DNA from: Anniella stebbinsi
Taxonomy: Eukaryota > Chordata > Lepidosauria > Squamata > Anniellidae
Length of the DNA: 64,000 nt
Direction: 5' to 3'
Assembly: GCA_029215795.1 (NCBI GenBank)
Contig: JARDYH010000001.1
Span: forward strand, 181,419,654-181,483,653
Shown: positions 20,726-32,219 of the stretch, piece by piece
Layout of the letters: every line of letters starts with the position of its first letter
Numbering within the stretch: the first letter of the stretch is position 1
Translations under genes and position numbers: made by a program
The notes under the pieces: generated by a model
Told to the model about the DNA's origin: nothing
Database searches by the model: none
What the model saw: the letters and a program-made list of their open reading frames with translations, nothing else

Positions 20726-21111
20726 TTAAAATGGCTTAGTGTATCGTCTGAACAGGGTCACAGTTGCACTGAGTGCAAAACCTACCCACGGCAACCCCTG
20801 ACACTGGAACCCTTTTTAGACATTTGCCTGGTCTCTGTGTGTTTGAGGAACATGTATAGAGCATATGGGGTCAGTGGCACTGAGGTAGCCAGTCCAGCCT
20901 CCACTCTCTGTGCATTCATTTCCTTGTTTGCCACAGGCCTATGTTTCTATGCTTCCATGTGAATGTATAGGAATTTTACAGATAGGTAAAGGCACGCACT
21001 TACAGTGCCTGCTGCCCCCTTGCCCTACTCACGCTCTCTGAACATGCAGAGGAGTCACCCACATTTCAGGAAAGGATTTGGGTGGCCTGGCTACTGTATT
21101 AGGCACAACAG

Positions 21112-21276
21112 TAGGGTAACCATATGGTAAGGAGGACAGGGCTCCAGTATCTTTAACAGTTGTATAGCAAAGGGAATTTCAGCAGGTGTCATTTGTATGC
21201 ATGCAGCACCGTGAAATTCCCTCTTCAACAGTTAAAGCTGCAGAAGCCCTGCCCTCCTTTCCATACGGTCACCCTA
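21112..21276. mobile_element. 165-bp monomeric hAT MITE (copy M3)
   Basis: It starts TAGGGTAACCATATGGTAAG and ends CATACGGTCACCCTA. The 8-bp duplication CACAACAG / CGCAACAG (one mismatch) flanks it. The sequence matches one arm of the 320-bp copies, but with both ends of the monomer present. Confidence 0.85.
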
Positions 21277-21457
21277 CGCAACAGGTTTGATTTTTCCAAG
21301 TCCTTTATTGCTTGGAGCTCACTAACCTCCTGGAGACATAATCCAGCAGGGCAGGAAATTAACCTTTTCTAGTGCAGCCACCGCCAGTGAGGGCCCAGGT
21401 GCATGGGAGGGAGAAGGATTTCATTCAAATGTGCTGTATACAATGGTGTGGCTAAGT

Positions 21458-21777
21458 TAGGCTGACCATATGAAAAGGAGGACAGGGCTCATGTCATATT
21501 AACAGTTGTAGAGAAAAGGGAATTTCACCCAGTGTCATTTGTATGCAATTAGTTCCTGGTGAAATTCCCTCTTTAGCACAACAGTTAAAGGTGCAGGCAC
21601 TATACTAGAGTGACCATATACAAAAGAAGGCAGGGCCCCTGCAACTTTAACAGTTGTGAGGAAGAGGGAATTTCACCAGGAACTAATTGCATACAAATGG
21701 CACCGGCTGAAATTCCCTTTTCTCTACAACTGTTAAAGTTACATGAGCCCTGTCCTCCTTTTCATATGGTCAGCCTA
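21458..21777. mobile_element. 320-bp palindromic hAT MITE (copy M4)
   Basis: Perfect 8-bp duplication GGCTAAGT at 21450-21457 and 21778-21785. The central segment is inverted relative to M1, as expected for insertion in the opposite orientation. Confidence 0.92.
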
Positions 21778-22904
21778 GGCTAAGTAATAGTAGATCCTCA
21801 AGCCTTATGAGGGCTATTTACATTGCTTCAGTTGTGAAGCACTCAACTAACACTTATCTTTTCCGCCCACCCTCCAAGCAACATTCCATATATTCAAACT
21901 GCTTCCACATTCCTGATATGTTATAACCACAACCACAACAAAACTGTTTGCCAATCCTGGTAATAATGATTTAAAAATACTCTGCGCATGGGCAGATTTG
22001 CATTTTAAATTCACTTAAATCATAGCACCATCATGACTACAAGACTAAAATAGAGCTTGTTTCTGATGCCCTTGTCACCTGCTGCTCTCTGTGTGGTAAT
22101 TTGGGGAGGGGGTGGGTGGGCTGCAGGGCCCTTGACATTGACCCCCACAGTCCAGCCCAGCCCTCGCTGCACCGCTGGCTGTATGGAAGTACCATCAATA
22201 TGCATATACAGCCTCTTCATAGCAATGACAAACATGTGGCCAGCAGGAAGCACACCTAGCGTGCATGTCAGAGTATGGGGAGTATGCTTGGCAGACACCA
22301 TCCTGCAGCGCACAAAAGGGATCATGTGAACCCCTCCTACTATCGCTTTGATTATGGAACAATGAAACAAAACTCAGGAAGCCAATTATATATTTCTGTA
22401 TGCTACTGGAAGTGAATGGGAAAGACAAGAGTGTGTCCAAGGAGTGTTATACAAGGAGGCCGAATGTCAAGGTGGCTAAAGGAAACAGAAAGATGAGGTA
22501 CTGAGGTGAAAGATTGTGAAGAAATGTTCTGTGCTGGAGTTATGCAGCTGAAAAACAGAACTGCAACAGGCCTATGGACCAGGTACCAAGATATAAAGGC
22601 TAGATAGAAAGGCTAAATCCTGAGAGGGCTCCTGAACCTTGAGCCATCTGCCATCACTGGACTCCTTTCTCCATGCAGAGAGAGGCAGGAAGAAAGAGAC
22701 TGCCTTTCCCTGCTAAGTGCTAGAAAAAGGCTTCCTTTCTCACGTGCTGAGCATTGAGCAGGGCATGGGAGAGAAGCTGGCAGCCTAGATTCCAGATCCA
22801 CTCCACAGATCTGAAGTTCCCCATCCCTACCTAATCGTTGCAAAGAAGGGGGAATTCTGTCAAGTGGGGTTCTCCCATCGCGGAGGCATTGTGAAGTGGC
22901 CACT
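21778..22904. other. No gene or classified repeat
   Basis: A weakly GC-rich patch near 22080-22340 has frames on both strands without domains. Nothing else is recognised. Confidence 0.45.
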
Positions 22905-23850
22905 ATAAGGCATCAGAAAGGGCCTTATACAATTGGAGGCAGTAATGGGCTGGATGAGGAAAAACAAACTGAAGCTGAATCCAACAAGATGGAGATGCTT
23001 GCTGTCAAAGGCCCCAACCTGGGTTTGGAGGTGTGACAACCAGTTCTGGATGGGGTTACACCCCCCCTGAAAGACTGTGTTCGCAGCTTGGGGGTACTCC
23101 TGGATCCGTCGCTCCAAATGACAGCCCAGATAGATGCGACGGCCAGGAGTGCCTACTATCAGCTTCGGCTGATACTCCAGTTGCGCCCCTTCCTAGAGTT
23201 GGAAGACCTAAAGATGGTAGTACACACACTGGTAACTTCGAGACTTGACTTCTGCAATGCGCTGTACATAGGGCTACCTTTGTGCCTAGTCCAGAAACTT
23301 CAACTTGTTCAAAATATGGCAGCCAGGTTGGTCACCGGTACATCTAGGGGTGACCACATTACACCAGTTATAAATTGCTTCATTGGCTGCCAATCAGCTT
23401 CCGGGTGAAATATGTTGGTCATTACCTTTAAAGCCCTACATGGTTTGGGTCCAGGTTACCTGCAGGATCGCCTTCTCCCATATAATCCGCCCTGCACACT
23501 CAGGTCCTCTGGGAAGAACTTACTCAAATCAGCCAGAACTAGGCTGACGAGTGTTACTCAGAGGACCTTCTCTTCTACCGCTCCCAGACTGTGGAATGGT
23601 CTGCCGGAGGAGATTAGACCAATTAGCAGTCTTCATGAATTTAAGAGAGCCATGAAGACTGCTCTCTTCCAGCAGGCCTATCAAGTTGAATTTTAAGATG
23701 TTTTTAATGATGTATTGGTTTGTATTTGTTTTTAATAGCTCAACTTTTTAATTATTTTTTGTGTTTTGTATTTGTTGTTGTTCCCCGCCTCGATCCAGAG
23801 GGAGAGGCGGGTTATAAATAATAATTATTATTATATTATTATTATGTGAA
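22905..23850 (+). mobile_element. L2-like LINE, 3' fragment with end of ORF2
   Basis: Translated motifs in order are the RT tail (MRKNKLKLNP near 22950), LGVLLDPSLQMTAQIDATAR, RLDFCNALYIGLP, LQLVQNMAARLVTG, then FKALHGLGPGYL and FSSTAPRLWNGLPEEI. One frame break near 23400 (CCGGGTGAAATATGTTGG) loses part of the text. The 3' UTR ends GGAGAGGCGGGTTATAAATA with an ATT-rich tail. It is a pseudogene remnant. Confidence 0.88.
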
Positions 23851-24849
23851 GTTACCACCAGCATTGTTACCTAAATGTGTAATTACTATATTATGAGTCA
23901 AGTGTCATTTCCCTTAGAAGTTCTTCTCCATCTTGGAATGTTAAATAGGATTCTTACAAATGTGCAGTCAGCACTGAGCATTTGGTCTAATCGTCCAAAG
24001 CCAGCTACTTTGTTGGTGCATGAGCAGAAGTTATCGAATATTCATGTCTTTCTCTCAATGAAACTCTCTATGAACTATGTGCCCAGACCACCCAGCCAAG
24101 CAGCCTTTTGTTTGGTGAGACACTCTTCTACTGGGGTTAACTCTCTTGATCACTTATTGCAAACCTTTTATGTGATTGTTGCCCCTCATCCGGAGCTAAA
24201 ACCCTCTTTTTCTGGGGTGTGTTTGTTTCAAGGTTGAATGTCCTAGTGGCTCATTGCCATGGCTGGTGCTCTTTGCAGGGCAGGTGAAACCAAGCTACAA
24301 TTCCCGGAGGGGCAATCAACAAGCATGTGCCAACTTCATGAGCCAAGAGGGAACACTTGAATACAGATGAGGTTTTTAAGAATGCTTACCGAGGAAGCTT
24401 GTAAGTAGCAAGCCAATTCTATGCTGCAGGGACTCCTTACCAGCCAATTCTTTGGCTGCAGGTTGTGAGCTTTTGGCAAAAAAGGAAGTGGCTAAAGAAC
24501 GGATCTTTTGGAACTCAAGGATTGTAGGCTGGGGGGCCATGGAAGTATCAAGTTGCCAGGTGTAGAGCTTATGGAGGTATTTTTATTTCTAGGAGTTGTG
24601 GAGGTGGGGAAATGCCATCAGGAGCAATTTTTCCCACAATTGCAGCATTATTCTAGGGAAAAGCCATGCCTGGTGGTGAAATTCTTTCTTCCATGTAACT
24701 CATAAAAATACAAACACCATTGAAGAGCCTGGATTTAGAGACCCCATAGGGACAGGCAGGGATAATTGAAGGAAGGCCTGTTAAAGACTTGGATCTTGAG
24801 AAGAGACTTGAAAGAAATCATAACGTCCAGTAAGGCCTTTTCAGGCATT
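23851..24849. other. No gene; one old dispersed repeat
   Basis: Holds the second member of the pair described at 17560-17720 (24180-24320). Frames here lack recognisable domains. Confidence 0.45.
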
Positions 24850-25080
24850 ATTATAATAGTTAGTGTTTCTGAAGTGCCTTTCTCTGGAAGAGGGAAACCC
24901 TTCATTTATGTTATCTCAAAATCCAGCCCTGTAATGTAGGCCAGTTTTATTTCCCCATGTTATAGATGGCAGAAGTGATGCTTTGAGAGTGGGTTATCAA
25001 GGTCATCCTTAAGCGAGGAGAGATTGGCTCAGCTCACAGCTTATTCTCTTACCCATTGCACTACATGATCCTTTATCAGC
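24850..25080 (+). mobile_element. MIR-like CORE-SINE/L2-related fragment, diverged
   Basis: The order CCCTGTAATGTAGGCCAG, TTATTTCCCCATGTTATAGA, TGGCAGAAGTGATGCTTTGA, AAGGTCATCCTTAAG, then CTTACCCATTGCACTACATG parallels the MIR consensus (Pol-like core to 3' part). Similarity is weak, as expected for an old copy. Confidence 0.6.
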
Positions 25081-26382
25081 CACAAAGCCAGTCATAATAG
25101 AATGGCACCAGACTGAAAACATTTTCACTGAAACAGGACTGGGATCTACACTCAGCAGCATTCTGCTTTATGCCTAAACAGGAAGGAGCTCTAAGCATGG
25201 CGTTAACGATGCTGAGAAGAGAAAGATGGGGGCACAGACAGACACCACCATGGCACTGCTCATTTCTTAAATTATTTTCCTATTTTATTTTGATTGGAAG
25301 CATTTTCTTCCCAGCCTGCGGAATGGCCCTTTGATGGCTTGAAAATCATGCTGAGAGCATTCCTGAGGCTGCTTGAAGCCTGCCTCAAGTGCCTCTGTTG
25401 ATGCCAGTCTCCTCAGTGGCTGCTTACAGGAAAGGAAGGCCTTGTTCTAAAGGGGGGAAGATGGGGAGGAAGGTTGTTGGGGAGCCAGAGGGATTTTGTT
25501 TAAGGCCTTACCACACTTTCTGGGTGGCCTTTGGCTAATCACCCTATTAAAATATTTCCATTTCCTCATCTAAGAAAATAACACTTCTCAATAAAAGTGA
25601 GAAAATAACACTTCTGTGCTCTGAACACCAGACTTAAAACCAATTTAACTGATAACAGGATCTGTTTCACAAACGACATTGCTGTTTTCGTTTTCAAAAT
25701 GGGCTGTAATATCCAGCCTTATGGGCTGTAATAAATACCTCTTTTTACTCATAACCATAGGAAGTGATGACAATGTCAGAAGTATGTTAGAATTCAAACA
25801 CTTCCAAACAAGGATAGCTTTCATATCATATCACATCTATGTCAAAAAACAAAAATGCATAGTGAAGTCACTATGTATACATTGCTGTGAGAAATGGGGT
25901 TGACAGATGTCCCTTATAAAAAGGAATGTTCCTTGATATAGAACACCAGGAAAATTTCCATCAGGTGATGAGGAAGCAGAGAGCAGGATCCTGTATTGCA
26001 AGAAACCAACAAGAGGGAAAGGTACATATTATGTAAAAATAAATAAATAGAGAAGTTATTTCAAGTGCATAAAAATGCATTAATAACCCTGATGTGTTTT
26101 GGAAAAAGGCAACCATTCAATTATAGGGGAGAATGCATAGAGGGATGTCATTGTGGTTGAGGGTGAACCTATCCATGATGAAACCCATTTGTGTGGTGGG
26201 AGGCAGATCCTCCACAGATTGTCTTGCTGATTGGAGCCCATTTTCTTAGGTATTGGTTTATATTGAATAAGTGCTCCTTCACATGGAGCTTATGTAGTGT
26301 GATCAAGATTGGTTACTCACTAAAGTTTGCAGGTCATTTTCATGACATCGTCATCCTCCAGTACCACTCCCACCATTTTAAG
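25081..26382. other. No gene or classified repeat
   Basis: AT-rich, unique-looking sequence up to the hAT target duplication. Confidence 0.45.
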
Positions 26383-28192
26383 TAGGGGTGTGCACGGACC
26401 CCCCGGATCGGATCGGGACCCGGATCGGGACCTCCAATTTTGTCCCGGACCGGTTCGGACAAAATCGGAGGCCCCCCGGACCGGATCGAGTCCGATCCCG
26501 ACCCAAAAATCGTACATTTTTGGATCGGCCGCCATTTTTTTCCCCATAGACTTGCATTGCAATGCAAGTCTATGAGGAAAAAATGGCGGTGGGTGGGTAA
26601 GGGGGGGCCTAACTCCCTCCCCCCCCCGGGGCCGTCCGCTGTGGACGGCCCCGGCAGGTAAACCCCCTCCCCCGTGCTCCCTACCCCCCCTGGGGCCGCC
26701 CGCTTCCATCCGCTGGCGCCCGCGGGCGCCAGCGGATAGAAGCGGACGGCTCCGGGGGGGGGGTAAGCCCCCTTCCCCGCCACTGCTTACCTTCTCGGCC
26801 CGTCCGGCGCCGGCGGCTACTACCAGCGGGCTCCGCGGCCTACTCTCGAGTAGCGCGCCGGGTGATGACATCACCCGGCGCGCCATCCTAGAGCAGGCCG
26901 CGGAGCCTGCTGGGAGTAGTAGGCGCCGGCGCCGGACGGGAGCCGCCGGGCCGGGCAGGTAAGGGCCCCCTCCCCCCTCCCCCCTCCGTGCGCCCCCTCC
27001 TCCCCTCCACGCACCCCCTCCTTACCTTTCCGGCCCGGCGGCTCCCGTCCGGCGCCGGCGCCTACTACTTCCAGCAGGCTCCGCGGCCTGCTCTAGAGTA
27101 GCGCGCCGGGTGATGACATCACCCGGCGCGCCATCCTAGAGCAGGCCACGGAGCCTGCTGGGAGTAGTAGGCGCCGGCGCCGGACGGGAGCCGCCGGGCC
27201 GGAAAGGTAAGGGCCCCCCTCCCCCCTCCGCGCGCCCCCTCCTCCCCTCCACGCACCCCCTCCTTACCTTTCCGGCCCGGCGGCTCCCGTCCGGCGCCGG
27301 CGCCTACTACTTCCAGCAGGCTCCGCGGCCTGCTCTAGAGTAGCGCGCCGGGTGATGACATCACCCGGCGCGCCATCCTAGAGCAGGCCGCGGAGCCTGC
27401 TGGGAGTAGTAGGCGCCGGCGCCGGACGGGAGCCGCCGGGCCGGAAAGGTAAGGGCCCCCCTCCCCCCTCCGCGCGCCCCCTCCTCCCTTCCACGCACCC
27501 CCTCCTTACCTTTCCGGCCCGGCGGCTCCCGCCCGGCGCCGGCGCCTACTACTTCCAGCAGGCTCCGCGGCCTGCTCTAGAGTAGCGCGCCGGGTGATGA
27601 CATCACCCGGCGCGCCATCCTAGAGCAGGCCGCGGAGCCTGCTGGGGGTAGTAGGCGCCGGCGCCGGACGGGAGCCGCCGGGCCGGAAAGGTAAGGGCCC
27701 CCCTCCCCCCTCCGCGCGCCCCCTCCTCCCCTCCACGCACCCCCTCCTTACCTTTCTGGCCCGGCGGCTCCCGTCCGGCGCCGGCGCCTACTACTTCCAG
27801 CAGGCTCCGCGGCCTGCTCTAGAGTAGCGCGCCGGGTGATGACATCACCCGGCGCGCCACCCTAGAGCAGGCCGCGGAGCCTGCTAGTAGTAGTAGGCGC
27901 CGGCGCCGGACGGGAGCCACCGGGCCGAGAAGGTAAGTGCCCCCCTCCTCCCCCCCCCCGCTGTCCACTTTCATCGGCGGGCGCCCGCTGGCGCCCGCCA
28001 ATGGAAGCGGCGGTGGGCGCCAGTGGGCGCCCGCCGATCCGCCGATCCGCCGAACCGGTTCGGAGCTTTTTCGGACCGGTTCGGATTGGATCGGCCGATC
28101 CAGCTGCGGGATCGGAAATCGGATAATTTATCCGATTTCCCACTGGACCGGACTCGGATCGTGGATCGGGTCCGATCCAGTGCACATCCCTA
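26383..28192. mobile_element. Non-autonomous hAT element, GC-rich, with palindrome array
   Basis: It starts TAGGGGTGTGCACGGACC and ends AGTGCACATCCCTA. A perfect 8-bp duplication ATTTTAAG lies at 26375-26382 and 28193-28200. Subterminal regions are rich in GGATCGG/CCGATCC words on both sides. The middle (26790-27930) is a tandem array of GC-rich palindromes. Frames are open on both strands because of composition and no transposase is present. Confidence 0.9.
26790..27930. repeat. Five tandem ~242-bp GC-rich palindromic units
   Basis: The centre TGATGACATCACCCGGCGCG occurs near 26863, 27111, 27353, 27594 and 27837 (steps 248, 242, 241, 243). Each unit is itself a long inverted repeat: CTACTACTTCCAGCAGGCTC on one arm and GAGCCTGCTGGGAGTAGTAG on the other. 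Units are separated by C-rich spacers and carry GGTAAGG near the arm ends on both strands. Confidence 0.9.
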
Positions 28193-29350
28193 ATTTTAAG
28201 CTTTATTCCACCATGGTTTAACTTGACAAAAATGCAATAACAAATATACATGACCATCAAAGAGCTGGTGTATTTCCAGGATAGCGCAATATTGCTGAAA
28301 TGTTGCATCTCCACCTGCTGGCTATATAAATAGAACATATGGAACTTCCACACAAAGGAAATGGCGGGGAAAAAAAAGAAAAAAAAAGAGGAGGAGAAAG
28401 GGGAGAGTCACATGGGAAGTCACCATGGACAAGTTTTCCCACCCTGCCCTTCAACTATGTGCCAGATTACACTCCATTTGCTTTGTCTCATGGAACTCAG
28501 TGAGGAGCCATTGAGAACTCAGTTACCTCTTTCAGAAGAGCCCTAACCAGTATTCCATTTTAAGCTTCCATTGAGTACGAGGGTACAAGTGCTGCTTCCA
28601 TCCGTAATTTCAGTTCAAACCACTTGAAAACTCCTTGCTTGTATTCTCTGCTTTCATACAGTAAAAATGGCTAATCGGTACACTGCTGCCAATGTTTGTC
28701 CAAATCAATTGTTTATTCCTTGATCATTTCATTGTTTATTCCTTGATCAAGAGATTCAACTGTTTTCTCTAGTATATGGAACGGCCACAATCTTCTGTAG
28801 TCTTTATGCTTCAAAGACAGGCCCTCTCTTGAGGCTGGATATTTTGCCTTCACCCAGGCACGGCTGCTGATGCAATCTCGGGCCGGGGTGGGGGTGGGGA
28901 ATGGGAAACTCCAGCCTATTAACCAGCCCCACCCATTCAACCTTTTCTCCCACTCACCACAAAAGTTTGTTCTCTCCACTGCACTGACATCAATCATCAT
29001 GAAACTGGGTAAGGAGGCAGGGCTGGTTGTGCATAAGTAAGGTTGATGCTTCTTTCCCCTCCAACTGCTACAATGGCAACACGATGGATAATACGACGTG
29101 GAGGGCAAGAAGCAAGATGGGGGGAGGCTTGAGAGTTCTCTCACATCCTGCCCACCAGTTGTCAGTCATACCTTGCCCTCTAAACCCTGAGAAGATACGG
29201 CTGGATTCATTCTACCCTGCCTCCAGTGCAAAAGCTGTGTCCAGGATGGGAGGGGGTGAACCACTAGAAACTTTTGGGAAGGGGAGGGGGCAAGACTTCT
29301 CTGACTTGAGGCAAACTTGGAGTGTTCAAAAGTTAAAGGGAAGAATCTGA
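28193..29350. other. No gene or classified repeat
   Basis: A short local duplication (GTTTATTCCTTGATCA at 28711 and 28734) and an A-rich run (28369-28386) are the only features seen. Confidence 0.45.
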
Positions 29351-30191
29351 GAGCTCCATTACACCAGCGTTTTATCACACTCTCGTCCTACTTGGTTTGC
29401 TGTTTTGCAGTGCAGTACTCACCTGATGTTGTGCCTCTCCTGCAGTTACCCCGTCTCTTCCCCTCCATTTTTCGTATTTTCCTAGAGTGGGTAAAGTCTG
29501 ATTTAGTATGCACCCGTGGTTTTGACCTCCGTTTCATTAGTGCGGCAAGCGCTGGTCCCTTTCACAATCGTCACTATACCAGAGGACTCTCTTTTCACCT
29601 GTTTGCTCTCCCATTATTGCGCTTACCCCATCCTGCCCCTTCTCCTTCCCCCTCCAGTTCATTGGTTCTTGTCGAGTGATGAGCATGGGAGCCTCCCCCC
29701 TTTGCTCTGGCTTTGTTGTCTAGTGCCCTTCCACCTCCATGTATTGGTATCCTCACGTTATGTCCTTTATTAGGGACGTGTGCTTTGAACGTGTGCTTGC
29801 TGATGGAGGAGGAAGGTGGGGTGGTTCTCCACCTCCAGCACACCATATGAAACGAGCATGCTTGTGCTGCTCCAACCCCACCCTCCTTGCCTGCAGAAAT
29901 GGTGCACAGCCAATTAAACGTTGAATCGGTAAAATGCTAGACAACAAAGCCAGAGTGAGGGGGAGAGGCTCCCACGTCCATCACCTGAGAAGAACCAATG
30001 AACTGGAGGGGGAAGGAGAAGGGGTGGGGGGGTGGGGGGGCGGGCACAATAATGGGAGAGCCAATAAGTGAATAGAGAGGGCCCCAGTATAGCGATGATC
30101 ATGAAAAGGGCCAGCGCTTGCCGTGCTAATGAAACAGGAAGTCAAAATCGTGGGTGCATACCAGGGGGAAAAAGTAGGTGTGATGGAGCTC
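29351..30191. mobile_element. Non-autonomous Harbinger-like element, long inverted repeat (copy 2 of the GAGCTCCAT family)
   Basis: It starts GAGCTCCATTACACC and ends GGTGTGATGGAGCTC. Perfect 3-bp duplication TGA at 29348-29350 and 30192-30194. Both halves carry the same block in opposite orientation (CGTTTCATTAG, CAAGCGCTGG, CCAGTTCATTGGTTCTT, CTCTGGCTTTGTTGTCTAG), so the element folds into a hairpin with arms of over 200 bases. Confidence 0.85.
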
Positions 30192-32219
30192 TGAGTTGAC
30201 AGCTGGGGTATTAATTGGGAGTCAGAATGCACTGAGGAGATGGAAACTGGAAACCTTCCAAAAACCAATGGAGTTGTCGTCTTCTACAGTTCTTTCAACT
30301 TACAATTGTCCATGAACTTGTGCTAATATAGGATTTAGCAATGGCATGGATGAAGTATTCTACAAGTATTGCCAACATGCAATTTTGTAGTAAAGTACAT
30401 TGAAAACTTGATCATACAATAATAGAACAATAACGTTCCATGATAAGCTGATATCCGTTTCTTATTAAAAATTTCAAAACCATTGAACTTCATAAGACGA
30501 GCTTTTAAAATGACATGGCTTTTAACATGGTTCAGGTGAAAGTGAATAGGAACACTTCTTTTAAAGGAATTCACCCCAAGCACATAGCTAATCAGCAATT
30601 GTCCAATGAAATCAAACAGACTCAAAACAGGTCAATGCCGGCCGGGGCTTCAAGGCAACGCTTCTCTTTTGACCTATTGAGCCCCCACTAGTAGGCATTA
30701 GTTTAACCATCTAAATAAGTTGGGATAGTTTTCATTACTAGTTTTGGATACTGTATAGAGTTCTCAAATTGAGTGAAATGGGGAAAAATGGGGAGCCTGT
30801 TTTCAATTTAGATCTTGTTTCATTAATGTTCTTCTCATTTAAAGGCTGCCCACAATGACTGCAAGGTTGGAACAATATGCAAGCAGCTAAACATTATAAA
30901 TCAAGTTGCTAACTTTCAGATGAAATTGGTCCAGCACTCTCAGTGCTGTTTGGATACTTGACAGAATCAAGCCAAACTAGATGGTACCCACAGATGCATG
31001 TAACACTCTCCTGATGGACCTTTTCTTCATTTTTCTTTCTAAAGTTCATGACTTCCTAATCAAGTCAGCCCTTTTTTCTCCCACTGCATTCTTTCTGTAA
31101 TTCATTTTTGCCCAATTAAGAGATCTGAAGATCTCGAAAGCTTCCCCACAGTTTTGTGCATTCTTGCTTGGTCCTAAAAAGGTATCACCTGAGAGTGGAT
31201 TTTGAAATTCAATATTTAAGACACTCAGTCTTGGAGCAACTCATCTTGGTTCACATTATCCCATTTGCATCATCAAATTCAGGCATGGATGGCCAGAAAT
31301 GGCCCAGCTGCTACTACCTATCCTCCCACCTGAACAAGAAGCAGCCATCCACTCACTCGCTTCCCCACCTCTCCTGGAAGTCTTAAATCTTGCAGGACTT
31401 CTGGGACAAGGTGCAAAGATCTTGCAAGACCTCATCCTGCAAGTCTCGCAAGACTTGAGACTTCCAGAAAAGGTGGGGAAGTGAGCGAGCAGTTGGCTGC
31501 TTCTTGTTCCAGCTGGTTGCCTGCATGGCCAGCTGGCTGTCCAGCTTTACAGATGAGCAGATGGAACAGGAGGCAGCATGTACAAGGTGAGTGGGGCCGG
31601 CTGCCCAGGCAGGCAGTCCAGGTGGGTGGGAAATGTGTGTGTAAGTGGGTGGGTGTCACTTCTTGGTTGTGTGCAGGTAGCTAGTGGGAGTAAGAGGTGG
31701 CCGCTCGCTCACACACCTACTGCCCACCTGGGCTGCCTGCCTGGGCAGCCAACCAATGGGTGGCGGGCATGTCTGGTGGGGGTGGCCTGCCAGCTGCCCA
31801 AGCAAACAGGGGAGCTGCCTTGGAGGCCTGTGGGAGCAGCCACTTCTTGGTTTTGCTGTCTGATTGCAGGTGGCCAGCAGAACCAAGAAGCGGTGAATGT
31901 GCCCATGGGCAAAGCCAGTGCTGCGCTGCTCTTCAAAATTTTGCTGCCTGATACGCCTGCATCAGGCAGCTTCATGGAAGGGCTGGCCCTGCCCACCCCC
32001 TGCTTCTTAGCAACCAGTTCCTGCTTCTCACAGTTCACTGCCATGAACAGAAAGGAGTTGCACGTAAGAATTAGGTGCTTGCAGAATACATCAAAATCTG
32101 AGCTGTGATTTTGATCCAGGACATAAATCATCTGTGAAATTCTGCGGAGGACGCATGTGCACGGCTGTTGAATTCAGACGCTGACCTCTGCAGCTTCCCT
32201 CCCCTCCGATGTCTAAATC
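30192..32219. other. No gene; one hairpin-forming block
   Basis: Inverted repeat arms at ~31331-31400 and ~31440-31510 share GAACAAGAAGCAGC and GCTTCCCCACCT against their complements. The GC-rich part to ~32030 may belong to the same unclassified element. The segment 30760-31160 has no repeat signature. Confidence 0.45.

Larger units (their letters stand above)
19807..20757. mobile_element. Putative DNA transposon host of two nested insertions
   Basis: Outer inverted ends CTTGTTCAGGCAACACACTA (from ~19810) and the complement of CCTGTTCAGACGATACACTA (to ~20756) bracket M2 (19843-20162) and an L2-like LINE (20320-20725). Internal text repeats the end motif (ACACACTAAGCCATAA near 20278). The exact target duplication is unclear. 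Confidence 0.5.

Noticed and set aside
22020..22370. 116-codon minus-strand frame
   Set aside because: No recognisable domain, frames open on the other strand too, and no repeat termini to define an element.
26320..26886. Long minus-strand frame (188 codons) and its overlapping frames
   Set aside because: It lies inside the GC-rich hAT element, overlaps long frames on both strands, and has Gly/Arg/Pro low complexity, so the frame is open because of base composition.
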